Below, one piece after another: positions 26,969-35,270 of a DNA stretch of 39,846 nucleotides (its first letter is position 1; every line of letters begins with the position of its first letter). The notes under the pieces are model-generated. The model ran no database searches. It saw only the letters and a program-made list of their open reading frames with translations, and was not told where the DNA came from. The DNA is from Gemmatimonadota bacterium. GTDB taxonomy: Bacteria; Latescibacterota; UBA2968; UBA8231. The stretch spans positions 1 to 39,846 of the forward strand of contig JABJJN010000017.1 of assembly GCA_018660835.1 (NCBI GenBank), in the 5' to 3' direction. Both the position numbers and the translations under genes were made by a program.

Positions 26969-27907
26969 ATGCTGGCGTGGTTGCTTGCAGGCAGCACCAC
27001 CCTTGCTGCGGCTGGGCCCCGATTGGCAGTCCTGAGTTTTTCCGATGAGGCCGGTTTTCAGGGAGATTGGGATCTGGGTCAAGCGGTGCCAATCTCTCTC
27101 GGCGAACATCTTATGGGGATGTCGTCGTTGCAGGTCATCGAAGCGGACAGTGTGCGGGCTGCTGAGAAAAGCAGCCGCAGTGACGGGAAGCGTGGGCAGG
27201 AGCTGGCCATTGCAGTTGGTGAGAAGTTACAGGCAGACTTTGTTGTCACCGGCGTTGTGAGTGCCTGTGGCATTAGAAGAGTTGTGGCGGGCGATCCCAA
27301 TTTGGGAGGATATCGTTCGTTCACGTACGCCATAGGTCTTGAAGATGTGGAGCTGACGCGAACGTCGACGTCGGCGGTCGTGCGAACGATGAGTGTCGTG
27401 CGGGACAGCGTGATTCGTCCTCTCGAACTGAATCTGTTCGGGCGTCCCACATCCCTCGACCGCGAGTTTGAGCAGTTGCTCAAGACCGATTTCGGCAGTG
27501 AAGAGTTTGATGAGTTGAAGTTTGGCCGTTATGTACGTGGTGCTCTCGACGATCTGGCGGCGACCATCATCAGTACCATATATGATCGTCGTCCTCTGAT
27601 CTTAAGTCGCGAGGGGGCACGAGTACTCGCCGTGGATGGGGAACGTGTTTTCCTCGGGATCGGCATTGAAGACTTCCTCGAAGTTGGGGACATACTGCCG
27701 ATTCTTGACGGCGAAGGTGATCGCGTCGCCCTCGTAGAGGTCGTGGAGATGATCGGGCCGCATTTGTCGAGCGCGACGTTGCGGAACAGGGAAGTAGCAG
27801 AGGATTTGCAGGCAACGAGTGAGTCTGCTGGCGACTCGGTCGGTGTGATCGAGGTCGGGCACCGACTCGGCCAACGCCTGGCACCAGATGCGTTGAATCA
27901 GAACTGA
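26969..27907 (+). CDS. Second CsgG-like periplasmic protein
   Basis: The likely start is ATG 26969 (MLAWLLAGSTTLAAAGP, a short signal peptide). The in-frame codons before it would add a basic n-region but lack ATG, GTG or TTG. The mature protein opens RLAVLSFSDEAGFQGDWDLG, then FVVTGVVSACGIRRVVAGDPNLGGYRSFTYAIGLEDVEL, and ends with a small beta domain VLAVDGERVFLGIGIEDFLEVGDILPI. Each block matches the protein at 5716-6792 in order (VLPF-type strand, GDPxLGGY, VFxxxGI), so they are paralogues. This copy lacks a lipobox and probably stays soluble or partner-bound. It is coupled in the operon just before exbB. Confidence 0.8.
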   Translation: MLAWLLAGSTTLAAAGPRLAVLSFSDEAGFQGDWDLGQAVPISLGEHLMGMSSLQVIEADSVRAAEKSSRSDGKRGQELAIAVGEKLQADFVVTGVVSACGIRRVVAGDPNLGGYRSFTYAIGLEDVELTRTSTSAVVRTMSVVRDSVIRPLELNLFGRPTSLDREFEQLLKTDFGSEEFDELKFGRYVRGALDDLAATIISTIYDRRPLILSREGARVLAVDGERVFLGIGIEDFLEVGDILPILDGEGDRVALVEVVEMIGPHLSSATLRNREVAEDLQATSESAGDSVGVIEVGHRLGQRLAPDALNQN

Positions 27908-27947
27908 CGTAACACGAGAGACTAAGGGACACTTAAAGGAGTCACGT

Positions 27948-28682
27948 ATGTGGGAGACAATTCAGAGCGGTGGCCCGCTCATGGTACCGCTCATCCTGGC
28001 CGCCCTCCTCGTGGTTGCCTATTCCATCGAACGTTTCTGGGTATTGAGCCAGATGCCTTCGCCGGATGAAGCAAAACAGCAACTCGACGCCCTGGAGGCC
28101 GCGCTGAGTCGTGGAGGCCAGGAGGCGGCGGTGAGCGTTTGCGATGAAGGCAAGGGGGTACTGAACTTCGTCTTTGCCCGCATTCTCAGACGTCACAATA
28201 CTTTGATGATTGAGCAGCGCGAGTTTCGCGACACGAATGAAGAGATCATCCGTCGGGCAGAGATGGGTGGCTCCGGTGAGATGGGGCGCTTCATGGTGAT
28301 GCAGCAGGAACTGAGCGATTTGAAGCAGGAGTTGGTGATCGAGACGGAGGAGGCTGCCCGTGGCTATTTGGGGCGCCATCTGGCCATGCTCAACACCATC
28401 GGCAATATCGCCCCCCTCTTGGGACTGCTCGGCACGATTACCGGTATGATCGTTGCCTTCGAATCGATCGCCGTTGCTGGTGCTGGAGACCCGCGTGTCG
28501 TGGCCGGTGGTATCTCACAGGCACTGGTAACGACGGCCTCCGGGCTGGTTATCGCCATTCCTACGATCATTTCCTATCGCTACCTGGCTCGCAAAGCTGA
28601 ATCGTTGTTGGAGACGGTCGAGGTCTATGGCCATGCCTTTGCTAACAGTCTGATCATGACCACTCAGGCAAGCGGCGAGTAG
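27948..28682 (+). CDS. exbB: ExbB/TolQ-type proton channel subunit
   Basis: The 244-aa product has the three-helix layout of MotA/TolQ/ExbB proteins. Helix 1 is LMVPLILAALLVVAYSIERFW. Helices 2 and 3 are LNTIGNIAPLLGLLGTITGMIVAF and GISQALVTTASGLVIAIPTIISY, with the conserved Thr residues and the GLLGT motif that line the proton path. The cytoplasmic region between helices 1 and 2 (about residues 35-140) is long and highly charged, including REFRDTNEEIIRRAEMGGSGEMGRF, which looks like an insertion relative to standard ExbB. AAAGGAG lies seven bases before the ATG, the best ribosome binding site in the operon. With ExbD partners it should convert proton-motive force to motion in a periplasmic partner. 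Confidence 0.93.
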   Translation: MWETIQSGGPLMVPLILAALLVVAYSIERFWVLSQMPSPDEAKQQLDALEAALSRGGQEAAVSVCDEGKGVLNFVFARILRRHNTLMIEQREFRDTNEEIIRRAEMGGSGEMGRFMVMQQELSDLKQELVIETEEAARGYLGRHLAMLNTIGNIAPLLGLLGTITGMIVAFESIAVAGAGDPRVVAGGISQALVTTASGLVIAIPTIISYRYLARKAESLLETVEVYGHAFANSLIMTTQASGE

Positions 28683-28689
28683 TCAGACG

Positions 28690-29106
28690 ATGGCACGTCA
28701 CCGCGTTCGGCACGGACAGGTGTTGCTCGATGAGAGCGAGCCAGATCTGACACCGCTGGTGGACTGTGTCTTCCTGTTGCTCGTGTTCTTCATGGTGACG
28801 ACTGTGTTCCTGCACACGAAGGGGCTCGAAGTCGACATGCCGAGTCAGAGCGACTCCCAGGAAGAGCAGAAAAAGGACATCAACCTTTTTGTCGATGCGA
28901 CCGGCAAGATACAGATCCAGGGCGTTGATGTAGAGCCTGACGTACTGGCCGAACGCCTGGCCAAGGCGATGGAAGAAGCAAACAACAAGAACATCATCAT
29001 CAACGGTGATGGTGATTGTCCACAGCGCTACATCGTCTTCGTCGTAGATGAAGCTCGCGGCGTAGGTGTCGAGGGCATTGCCTTCGCTCGTGAGCAAGAG
29101 GAATAG
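28690..29106 (+). CDS. exbD: ExbD/TolR-type subunit 1
   Basis: The 138-aa product has a short cytoplasmic N-terminus and one TM helix with DLTPLVDCVFLLLVFFMVTT. Asp25 is the conserved protonatable residue of ExbD/TolR. A periplasmic domain of about 95 residues follows, with INLFVDATGKIQIQGVDVE and IIINGDGDCPQRYIVFVVDEARGVGVEGIAFA, the usual ExbD fold. It is 7 bp after exbB and 9 bp before a second exbD, so the motor has two different D subunits. Confidence 0.93.
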   Translation: MARHRVRHGQVLLDESEPDLTPLVDCVFLLLVFFMVTTVFLHTKGLEVDMPSQSDSQEEQKKDINLFVDATGKIQIQGVDVEPDVLAERLAKAMEEANNKNIIINGDGDCPQRYIVFVVDEARGVGVEGIAFAREQEE

Positions 29107-29115
29107 GGGACCGAT

Positions 29116-29523
29116 ATGCCAAAACATCGCCCTCTGCTGGAGGATGAAGAGCTGAATATGACGCCCATGATCGACTGCGTCTTTCTGCTCCTCATCTTCT
29201 TTATGGTCACGACCGTTTTCAAAGAGCCCTACAGTCTGCGCGTCGAACTGCCTGAAGCGCAGCAGGCGCAGATCGTGGAAGAGAAGAAACTCGTTGCGTC
29301 CATTGCGGCAGATGGGACGATGGAGATCAATCGTCAGCCCGTGACTCTGGCAAATCTGGATGAGGTTCTGCGCCGTGCGAAAGCGAGCACGCGCTCTCTG
29401 ACGCTCGTTGTGCGTACCGACAAAGAGACGAAACACCAGCATGTACTCGATTTATTCGAAGCGGCGAAACGTGCGGGAATAGAGCAGATCCCTCTGGCGA
29501 CGGACGATCCTGCCGACGACTGA
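29116..29523 (+). CDS. exbD: ExbD/TolR-type subunit 2
   Basis: The 135-aa product has LNMTPMIDCVFLLLIFFMVTT, with Asp20 as the conserved proton-binding residue, and an ExbD periplasmic domain (KLVASIAADGTMEINRQPV, LTLVVRTDKETKHQHVLDLFEAAKRAGI). GGGGA lies six bases before ATG. The TM segment is very close to that of subunit 1, but the periplasmic domains differ, which fits distinct partner contacts. It is the last gene of the operon. Confidence 0.93.
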   Translation: MPKHRPLLEDEELNMTPMIDCVFLLLIFFMVTTVFKEPYSLRVELPEAQQAQIVEEKKLVASIAADGTMEINRQPVTLANLDEVLRRAKASTRSLTLVVRTDKETKHQHVLDLFEAAKRAGIEQIPLATDDPADD

Positions 29524-29543
29524 GCTTCGCTCAGTTTGGAAGT

Positions 29544-29585
29544 AAAAAGGGGGCGTCACCCAACAACAGGTGACGTCCCCTTTTT
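29544..29585. terminator. Bidirectional rho-independent terminator
   Basis: A 17-bp stem (29544-29560 with 29569-29585) has one G-U wobble and an 8-base loop. It begins with five A and ends with five T, so it can act on both strands. It closes the ExbBD operon 21 bases after its stop and lies about 105 bases past the end of the converging minus-strand operon. The 104 bases from 29586 to 29689 hold nothing else recognisable. Confidence 0.92.
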
Positions 29586-29689
29586 CTTCTGACGATCTGC
29601 ATGCGGGGCTTCTACGTCACCCCGGACACCAAGAGTGCTCTCCATGCCCTTACTACCGGCGGAACATATTTACGTGCAAGTCGTGCGTG

Positions 29690-32600
29690 CTAACGTATCT
29701 GCTGCAGTCTTTGCTGCGCGCCCTGATGAGTGGGTTGACGCCTGAGCACTTCTTGCCACTGAGTGGCAGCTGCTTCTGTATCACCCTGGGCCATCAGGAC
29801 CTGAGCAAAGGCGTCCCGTGTGTCGATCTGGTTTGGGTCGAGTTCGAGGCTGCGCTCAAAGGCACCCTTGGCGTCATCCAACTGGCCGCCCATTGCGTGG
29901 GCCATGGCCAGGTTTGCCAGTAAGGTTGGTACCGCTGCACGGTCAGTGATGCGGTCGAGTCCGCGGCGGTAGGCGCTGACAGCCAGGTCAAAACGACGTT
30001 GATGGTGATAGATCTGTCCCAATTCGTTGTCGATACCGGGTAGATCTGGATTCTGCTTGCGGGCTGCCTCATAGGCGTTGGCTGCTTCAAGTAGCTGACC
30101 ACGTTCTTGCAGCAGACGGCCTGCCCCGTGCAGGGCGTCGGCGAAGGTCGGATCCAATTCCAGTGCCCTGGCGTAGTTTTGCTCGGCCAACTGCATGCGA
30201 CCCTGTTCGTGATAAGCACGGCCCAACAGATAGGGGGCGGCGGCGTGATCGGGGTATTCTGCCAGTTTTCGCTTGTAGTGATCGACGAGACGTTGAGCTG
30301 GTGACAGGCGCTCGAATGTCGCAAAGGACCGCGCTGTGGCCAGGCTGTCTCGCAACCCGGTCTGTTGGTAAAGTCTGCCAAGATTCAGATACGGACGGGG
30401 ATCCCATGGCGCCAGTCGCGCTGCTGTAAGAAATGATGCCTCCGCCTTGACATGGAGACCGTGTCGCTGTCTGGCAAGGCCCAACCAACCTTCGTACTCC
30501 CCCGATGTTGGAGACAGGCGGCTCGCCTGAGCGAGTGAGCCGATCGCCTCATCGAGTCGATCCTGCTGCAGCCGGATCTTACCCAGCAGATGATGTGCCT
30601 CCGCCCGCTTCGGGTCGATCGCCAGCGCTTCGGCCAGAACACCATCGGCTTTCTCGAAGTCACCCATGCCTGAGAAATAGAGGATCGCGAGATTTATTCG
30701 CGAGGCCACCTCATCGGGCTCCATTTCTATGACACGTTCGAGGTGCCGCCGGCTCTCAGGATAGCGGCCTTGTTGATACAACCTTACTGCTTGCTGGCGC
30801 AGAAGGTCCGGATCGTCGCTGAGCTGACCAAGGTCGGAGGCCGCTGATCCCCGGATCGGCGCCGGCTGCTCGTCAGCTGGGGGCGTTGGGTAGTCGATGG
30901 AGGGTACTGAGTAGTCGGGGGGCGGAATCAGCGTCCCCGCGATGGGTGCCTTGCCTTCGACGATGTGCAGATAGCGGCGCAGTATGGGCGTACCGTCGGA
31001 GGCGATGGTCTGACGCAGCCCGGAGGGCCAATCAATGACGATGCTGTCGACCGCTGCGTTCTGCCCCAGGCCGAAACGTGGCCGCGGGTCGAACTGACTA
31101 TGAAAGCCACGCCCACGCTGGATCTGTCGAGTCTGTTTGATACCAGCAGCATGCAGAGTCACTCGAGTACCGATCGCATCGCGATTACTCGTACGTCCTT
31201 CCAGGCGCAGGCCAATCCAGTTGGACGTATTGCCTGTGTTGTTGCGCCAAAGGCTTGGGGTGTCGTTGAGATTCGCCACGACGATGTCCGCATCGCCGTC
31301 ATTGTCGAAGTCTATGATAGCCGCTGCGCGACTGGCGCTCACTCGACGCAACCCAGATTCGGTGCCGACTTCGCTGAACCGACCGGTCGCATTGTGGTAG
31401 ATGAGATTTCGCTGAGCATAGGCAAGACCGCCAGCGACATCCTGTAACGCCGGATATACATGACCATTGGCAACGAACAGATCGAGCCAGCCATCGTTAT
31501 CAAAGTCAGAGAAGGCCGTGGACCAACCGAGGAAGGGGCGCACGACCCGTCCCATGCCAGAAGCTGACGTGCCATCGTCGAACCAACCCTGACCATCGTT
31601 GGCGTACAGGGTGTTCACGTCATCGGAGAAGTTGGAGACATAGATATCGATATCTCCGTCGTTATCGATGTCGCCGCCATCGACACCCATGCCGGCCTGT
31701 GCCAATCCGCCTTCGCTGTAGGCGACACCCAGTCGTGTGCCCACTTGCGTGAAGCGGATGTCGCCGTTGGCGCTGTCATTGCGAAACAGGAAGTTTGGCT
31801 CGGAATCGTTGGCGACATAGATGTCGAGATCGCCGTCGGATTCGATGTCAGTAAACAGAACGCCGAGTCCGGGATAGGCCTCTGCGTCGATGCCGCTGCT
31901 GCGGCTGATATCGGCGAATCGGCCCTGGCCGAGGTTGTGATAGAGTCTGTCCGATTGCGCCGGTATGCCTTCGGGGCCACAGAATGACTCGACCTCCTTG
32001 AAGTGGCACCAGTTGCCATCCGCCGGCGGCGCGGTGAGATCGAACTCGAGATAGTTCGCCACGTAGAGGTCGAGCAGCCCATCTGCATCGATGTCGGCAA
32101 AGGCTGCTGAGGTTCCCCAGGCGTCGCTTCCCAATCCTGCTTCAGAGGTCGTCTCAGTGAAGCGAACCTCGCTATCTGAAGAGTCATTTCGCCACAGACG
32201 ATCTCGTCCCCAATAGGTGACGTAGAGATCCGGATCTCCGTCGTTGTCGATGTCACCGACGGCACAACCCATACCCCATCCCGATTGAGCAAGGCCGGAC
32301 TCCTCCGTGACATCGCGAAACTGTCGCGACCCGTCTGCGCCCGCTTCGTTCAGATAGAGACGATGCCCTGAAGAAGAAGAGGGTGTCGTCGTCGCAGAAT
32401 CATCAGACTTGACGCCATCGACGAAGAACAGATCCAGCCAGCCATCGCCGTCGACGTCGAGTACCGCGACACCTGCGGAAATGCTCTCCACAATGAATCG
32501 CTGTTCAGCGTTACCTGACGTGTTGTGATGCAACAGGCCACTTTGTGCGGCGATCTGCGTGAAGTGAAATGGCGCGGATGCCGTCGGCGCTGTCCTTTGG

Positions 32601-32701
32601 TCCGTGGTTGTCGATTCACAACCAGACACGAACATGACGAGAGCCGCTGCCATCCACGGCAGGACAGAGGTTATAGAGAGGTCAAGCAGAGATCGGCTCA
32701 C
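29690..32701 (-). CDS. FG-GAP/ASPIC (CRTAC1-like) lipoprotein with TPR tail
   Basis: The start is GTG 32701, which overlaps the preceding TGA in a GTGA; the open frame extends upstream but inside the previous gene. The 1003-aa product has a lipoprotein signal (Cys28 in ALVMFVSGC). At about residues 45-470 there are seven FG-GAP/VCBS-type Ca-binding blades such as DVDGDGWLDLFFVDG, DIDNDGDPDLYVTYW and DFDNDGDADIVVANLND. An ASPIC/UnbV domain follows at about 480-560 (IGTRVTLHAAG, GRGFHSQFDPRPRFGLGQ, IVIDWPSG). The remaining residues to about 1000 are TPR repeats (YPESRRHLERVIEMEP, FADALHGAGRLLQERGQ, FERSLELDPNQIDTRDAF). This is a surface or periplasmic binding protein of the CRTAC1 type. Its position after the sugar ABC genes suggests glycan handling; that is inference. 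Confidence 0.88.
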   Translation of the reverse strand: MSRSLLDLSITSVLPWMAAALVMFVSGCESTTTDQRTAPTASAPFHFTQIAAQSGLLHHNTSGNAEQRFIVESISAGVAVLDVDGDGWLDLFFVDGVKSDDSATTTPSSSSGHRLYLNEAGADGSRQFRDVTEESGLAQSGWGMGCAVGDIDNDGDPDLYVTYWGRDRLWRNDSSDSEVRFTETTSEAGLGSDAWGTSAAFADIDADGLLDLYVANYLEFDLTAPPADGNWCHFKEVESFCGPEGIPAQSDRLYHNLGQGRFADISRSSGIDAEAYPGLGVLFTDIESDGDLDIYVANDSEPNFLFRNDSANGDIRFTQVGTRLGVAYSEGGLAQAGMGVDGGDIDNDGDIDIYVSNFSDDVNTLYANDGQGWFDDGTSASGMGRVVRPFLGWSTAFSDFDNDGWLDLFVANGHVYPALQDVAGGLAYAQRNLIYHNATGRFSEVGTESGLRRVSASRAAAIIDFDNDGDADIVVANLNDTPSLWRNNTGNTSNWIGLRLEGRTSNRDAIGTRVTLHAAGIKQTRQIQRGRGFHSQFDPRPRFGLGQNAAVDSIVIDWPSGLRQTIASDGTPILRRYLHIVEGKAPIAGTLIPPPDYSVPSIDYPTPPADEQPAPIRGSAASDLGQLSDDPDLLRQQAVRLYQQGRYPESRRHLERVIEMEPDEVASRINLAILYFSGMGDFEKADGVLAEALAIDPKRAEAHHLLGKIRLQQDRLDEAIGSLAQASRLSPTSGEYEGWLGLARQRHGLHVKAEASFLTAARLAPWDPRPYLNLGRLYQQTGLRDSLATARSFATFERLSPAQRLVDHYKRKLAEYPDHAAAPYLLGRAYHEQGRMQLAEQNYARALELDPTFADALHGAGRLLQERGQLLEAANAYEAARKQNPDLPGIDNELGQIYHHQRRFDLAVSAYRRGLDRITDRAAVPTLLANLAMAHAMGGQLDDAKGAFERSLELDPNQIDTRDAFAQVLMAQGDTEAAATQWQEVLRRQPTHQGAQQRLQQIR

Positions 32702-33474
32702 GGAGAAGTCAGAGAACTTCCGGCCAGGTTCGTCGAGAATTCGACGAGACCAAAGCGGTCTGGCTTGTGATACTGTGGTCGCTGAGTGCGGGTGTCCGAC
32801 CACAGGCTGAACTGTGAGTTCACCTCACCACCAATCCGATAGAGATTAAGCCGCCAGTGGTCACCATCGTGGGGCGGCAGGTTTGGCGCAAAGGGGGCAA
32901 GGTCAGCAAAGGGAATCGCGATTTCCGTTGTCCAACCACGATCAGTGTCCGTTGAGTCGTTGAGTGTGCCGTCTATCGCAATCCCGACCTGAACCCCCTC
33001 GCCATTCCACTCGCTACTGCGGCTGTCACGGGGCGAACGGTCGAGAATCGTGCCCAACGCGTTGAACTCAAAGTTGAAGTAGATACTGACATCCGCCGGA
33101 TCACAGGCAAAGAAGACTTCCACCGCGTCGTCACGCGAGACGGGTGCATCACGCTCTGTGAGATAGGCAGAGATGTACGCATCTGTGGCGACGAAGGCGA
33201 CATATAGATACTTCTCATCCCACAGAAGCCGCGCTGTGGTGCCTTCGCGAGCACCTGTAGTCCACCAGGGAAACTGGAAGGAGTCGATGGCTGTCGCCGT
33301 CTGCCAGGGCTCTGCGCCATCGAGAACCCCGTCGATCGTCACCTTCGTTGCGGCCCGTTCGATGACATAGTGCGGGACATCCAGAGCGACAGCGGACGTG
33401 GTGGAATCTTGGCCTGTCTCACCACCGAGGCACATGGTTGGTAACAACAGGAGGGTGACGATCAATCGAGACAT
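32698..33474 (-). CDS. Secreted CBM9-like carbohydrate-binding protein
   Basis: The 258-aa product has a signal peptide (MSRLIVTLLLLPTMCLGGE) and a single CBM9/DOMON-like beta-sandwich. Landmarks are VTIDGVLDGAEPWQTATAI, FPWWTTGAREGTTARLLWDEKYLYVAFVATDAYISA, DDAVEVFFACDP, YFNFEFNALGTILD, WTTEIAIPFADLAPF and WRLNLYRI. The order of these strands is that of family 9 carbohydrate-binding modules, which cap reducing ends of glycans. No catalytic domain is attached. AAAGGAG lies ten bases before the ATG, inside the end of the permease gene, so the two are tightly coupled. It probably binds the oligosaccharide imported by the adjacent ABC system. Confidence 0.87.
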   Translation of the reverse strand: MSRLIVTLLLLPTMCLGGETGQDSTTSAVALDVPHYVIERAATKVTIDGVLDGAEPWQTATAIDSFQFPWWTTGAREGTTARLLWDEKYLYVAFVATDAYISAYLTERDAPVSRDDAVEVFFACDPADVSIYFNFEFNALGTILDRSPRDSRSSEWNGEGVQVGIAIDGTLNDSTDTDRGWTTEIAIPFADLAPFAPNLPPHDGDHWRLNLYRIGGEVNSQFSLWSDTRTQRPQYHKPDRFGLVEFSTNLAGSSLTSP

Positions 33475-33480
33475 GGATGA

Positions 33481-34329
33481 CTACTCCTTTACGGCACCCG
33501 CAGCCAGACCGCGAGTGAAAAAACGTTGTGTCAGCAGGAAAAATGCGATGGTTGGGGCCAGGGCGATGATCGAGGCGGCGGAGATATATCGCCAATTGAC
33601 TCCGAAGACCCCCTGAAGACTGGCCAGACCCAATTGCAGTGTATACAGATCGCGGCTCTTGAGCACCACAAGAGGCCAGAGAAAGTCATTCCACTGTGCC
33701 ACAAATGTAAAGGCCGCCAGTGTCGCCATCGCTGGTTTCACCAGGGGCAGCATGATTCTCGCATAGATCGTGAAATCACCACAGCCATCGATCCGCGCCG
33801 CGTCTTCCAGGTCGATGGGGATCGTCGTGAAGGCCTGGCGCATGAGGAAGATGCCGAAGGCATTGACCGCAACGGGCAGGATCACGCCAGCATAGGAGTC
33901 CACCAGACCCAAACGCAGGGTGACGATGAAGAGGGGAATCAGCAGCACCTGGAAAGGGACCATCGTCGTTGCCAGTACAGCATAGAGGATGAACTTGCGA
34001 CCACGGAAACGCATACGCGCCAGGGCATATCCGGTGAGGCTGCACAGGAAGAGAGTAATCAATACAGTGGTGATGGCGATAAAGAAGGTGTTGAAGATGT
34101 ACAGAGGAAAAGGCAGAATCGACCACGCCTTGGCGAAGTTTCCCCAGACGATGGGATCTGGGATCCACTCTGGCGGATAGGCAAACAGATCTGCCGATTC
34201 AGACTTCAGCGCTGTCGCCAGGAGCCATGCAAAAGGCGCCAACAACACGCTCCCCACGGCAAGCAGGGACAGATAGAGGCCGACGAGCCGTAATCGAGCT
34301 ATCCAGGCGAGTCGCTCAAGGGGTGTCAT
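33481..34329 (-). CDS. Sugar ABC transporter permease, MalG/UgpE type
   Basis: ATG 34329 overlaps the preceding stop as ATGA. The 282-aa product has six hydrophobic helices and the cytoplasmic EAA loop DLEDAARIDGCGDFTIYARIMLPLVKPA, which docks to the ATPase. Other landmarks are VLLAPFAWLLATALKSESA, FNTFFIAITTVLITLFLCSLTGYALARMRFRG, VPFQVLLIPLFIV and VAQWNDFLWPLVVL. This matches the carbohydrate-uptake-1 (CUT1) permease family. The open frame extends upstream to 34830 but that part lies over the other permease and has no membrane pattern. No ATPase gene is present in the window, so a shared MsmK/UgpC-type ATPase is expected elsewhere. Confidence 0.93.
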   Translation of the reverse strand: MTPLERLAWIARLRLVGLYLSLLAVGSVLLAPFAWLLATALKSESADLFAYPPEWIPDPIVWGNFAKAWSILPFPLYIFNTFFIAITTVLITLFLCSLTGYALARMRFRGRKFILYAVLATTMVPFQVLLIPLFIVTLRLGLVDSYAGVILPVAVNAFGIFLMRQAFTTIPIDLEDAARIDGCGDFTIYARIMLPLVKPAMATLAAFTFVAQWNDFLWPLVVLKSRDLYTLQLGLASLQGVFGVNWRYISAASIIALAPTIAFFLLTQRFFTRGLAAGAVKE

Positions 34330-35270
34330 CTGTCGGCATCCCCACCGGCGACACGAAAATTGATCACGGCGAATACAAGAATCAATCCCAGCAGTAATAG
34401 AGAAACGGCGGCAGCGTATCCCACTTCGAGATATTTGAAACCCAGTGTATAGATGTAGTATGCCAGAAGGTTGGTACGATGAAAGGGACCGCCGCTGGTC
34501 ATCACATAGACTTCGCCGAAGGTGCGCAAAGCGCCGATGGTGGCGATGATGCTGACGACCAGTGTATAGGGCTGAATCGACGGGATGGTAATATGTCGGA
34601 CAATGCGCCATCTGCCGGCGCCATCGACACGGGCCGCTTCCTCTAGCTGTGGTGGAATACCTTGTAATCCAGCGAGATAGATGATCATGTAGTAGGGGGA
34701 GGCCTTCCAGATGGTGACCATCGCCACCGAGGCCAGCGCGACACAAGGCTCGGAGAACCAGCCGGACGTGACCTCCAGGCCGAAGAAGCTCAACAAAGCT
34801 TCGGGGACACCACGGGTATCGGCGAGCCACGAAGGGCCCGCAATGCCAAATCCCTTCAGCACAGCGTTGATCAGTCCATCAGAGTTGTAAAGCCACTTCC
34901 AGGCGATACCCGCTACGACAATGGATGTTACGACGGGGATGTAGTAGACGGTTCGGAAGATCTGGATGCCACGGATCGTGCTGTTCATCAACAGCGCCAG
35001 AAAGAACGAAACCACCACCAGCGCTGGCACGACCATTGCCGCATACAGCAGCGTATTGGCCGTCACACGCCAGAATAACTCATCGCCGAAGGCACGTTCA
35101 AAGTTATCGAGACCGGCCCAGACGGGTGGGTTGAAGATGTTGTAGCGATGCAGACTCAGCCAGAATGTGTCCAGCAGCGGGTAGGCGAAGAAGGTCGCCA
35201 ACATGAGCAGGCCCGGGGCGATGAAGACATAGGGGATGGCGCGCTGGCGCAAAGGGAGCCGTTTGCTCAT
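34326..35270 (-). CDS. Sugar ABC transporter permease, MalF/UgpA type
   Basis: ATG 35270 overlaps the binding-protein stop as ATGA and begins MSKRLPLRQRAIPYVFIAPGLLMLATFF. The 314-aa product has the CUT1 permease pattern: FAYPLLDTFWLSLHRYNIF, WAGLDNFERAFGDELFWRV, ASPYYMIIYLAGLQGIP, the EAA loop QLEEAARVDGAGRWRIVRHITIPSIQP and TSGGPFHRTNLLAYYIYTLGF. It pairs with the following permease as the heterodimeric membrane channel for an imported saccharide. The upstream in-frame extension to 35396 lies within the binding-protein gene and was discarded. Confidence 0.93.
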   Translation of the reverse strand: MSKRLPLRQRAIPYVFIAPGLLMLATFFAYPLLDTFWLSLHRYNIFNPPVWAGLDNFERAFGDELFWRVTANTLLYAAMVVPALVVVSFFLALLMNSTIRGIQIFRTVYYIPVVTSIVVAGIAWKWLYNSDGLINAVLKGFGIAGPSWLADTRGVPEALLSFFGLEVTSGWFSEPCVALASVAMVTIWKASPYYMIIYLAGLQGIPPQLEEAARVDGAGRWRIVRHITIPSIQPYTLVVSIIATIGALRTFGEVYVMTSGGPFHRTNLLAYYIYTLGFKYLEVGYAAAVSLLLLGLILVFAVINFRVAGGDADR

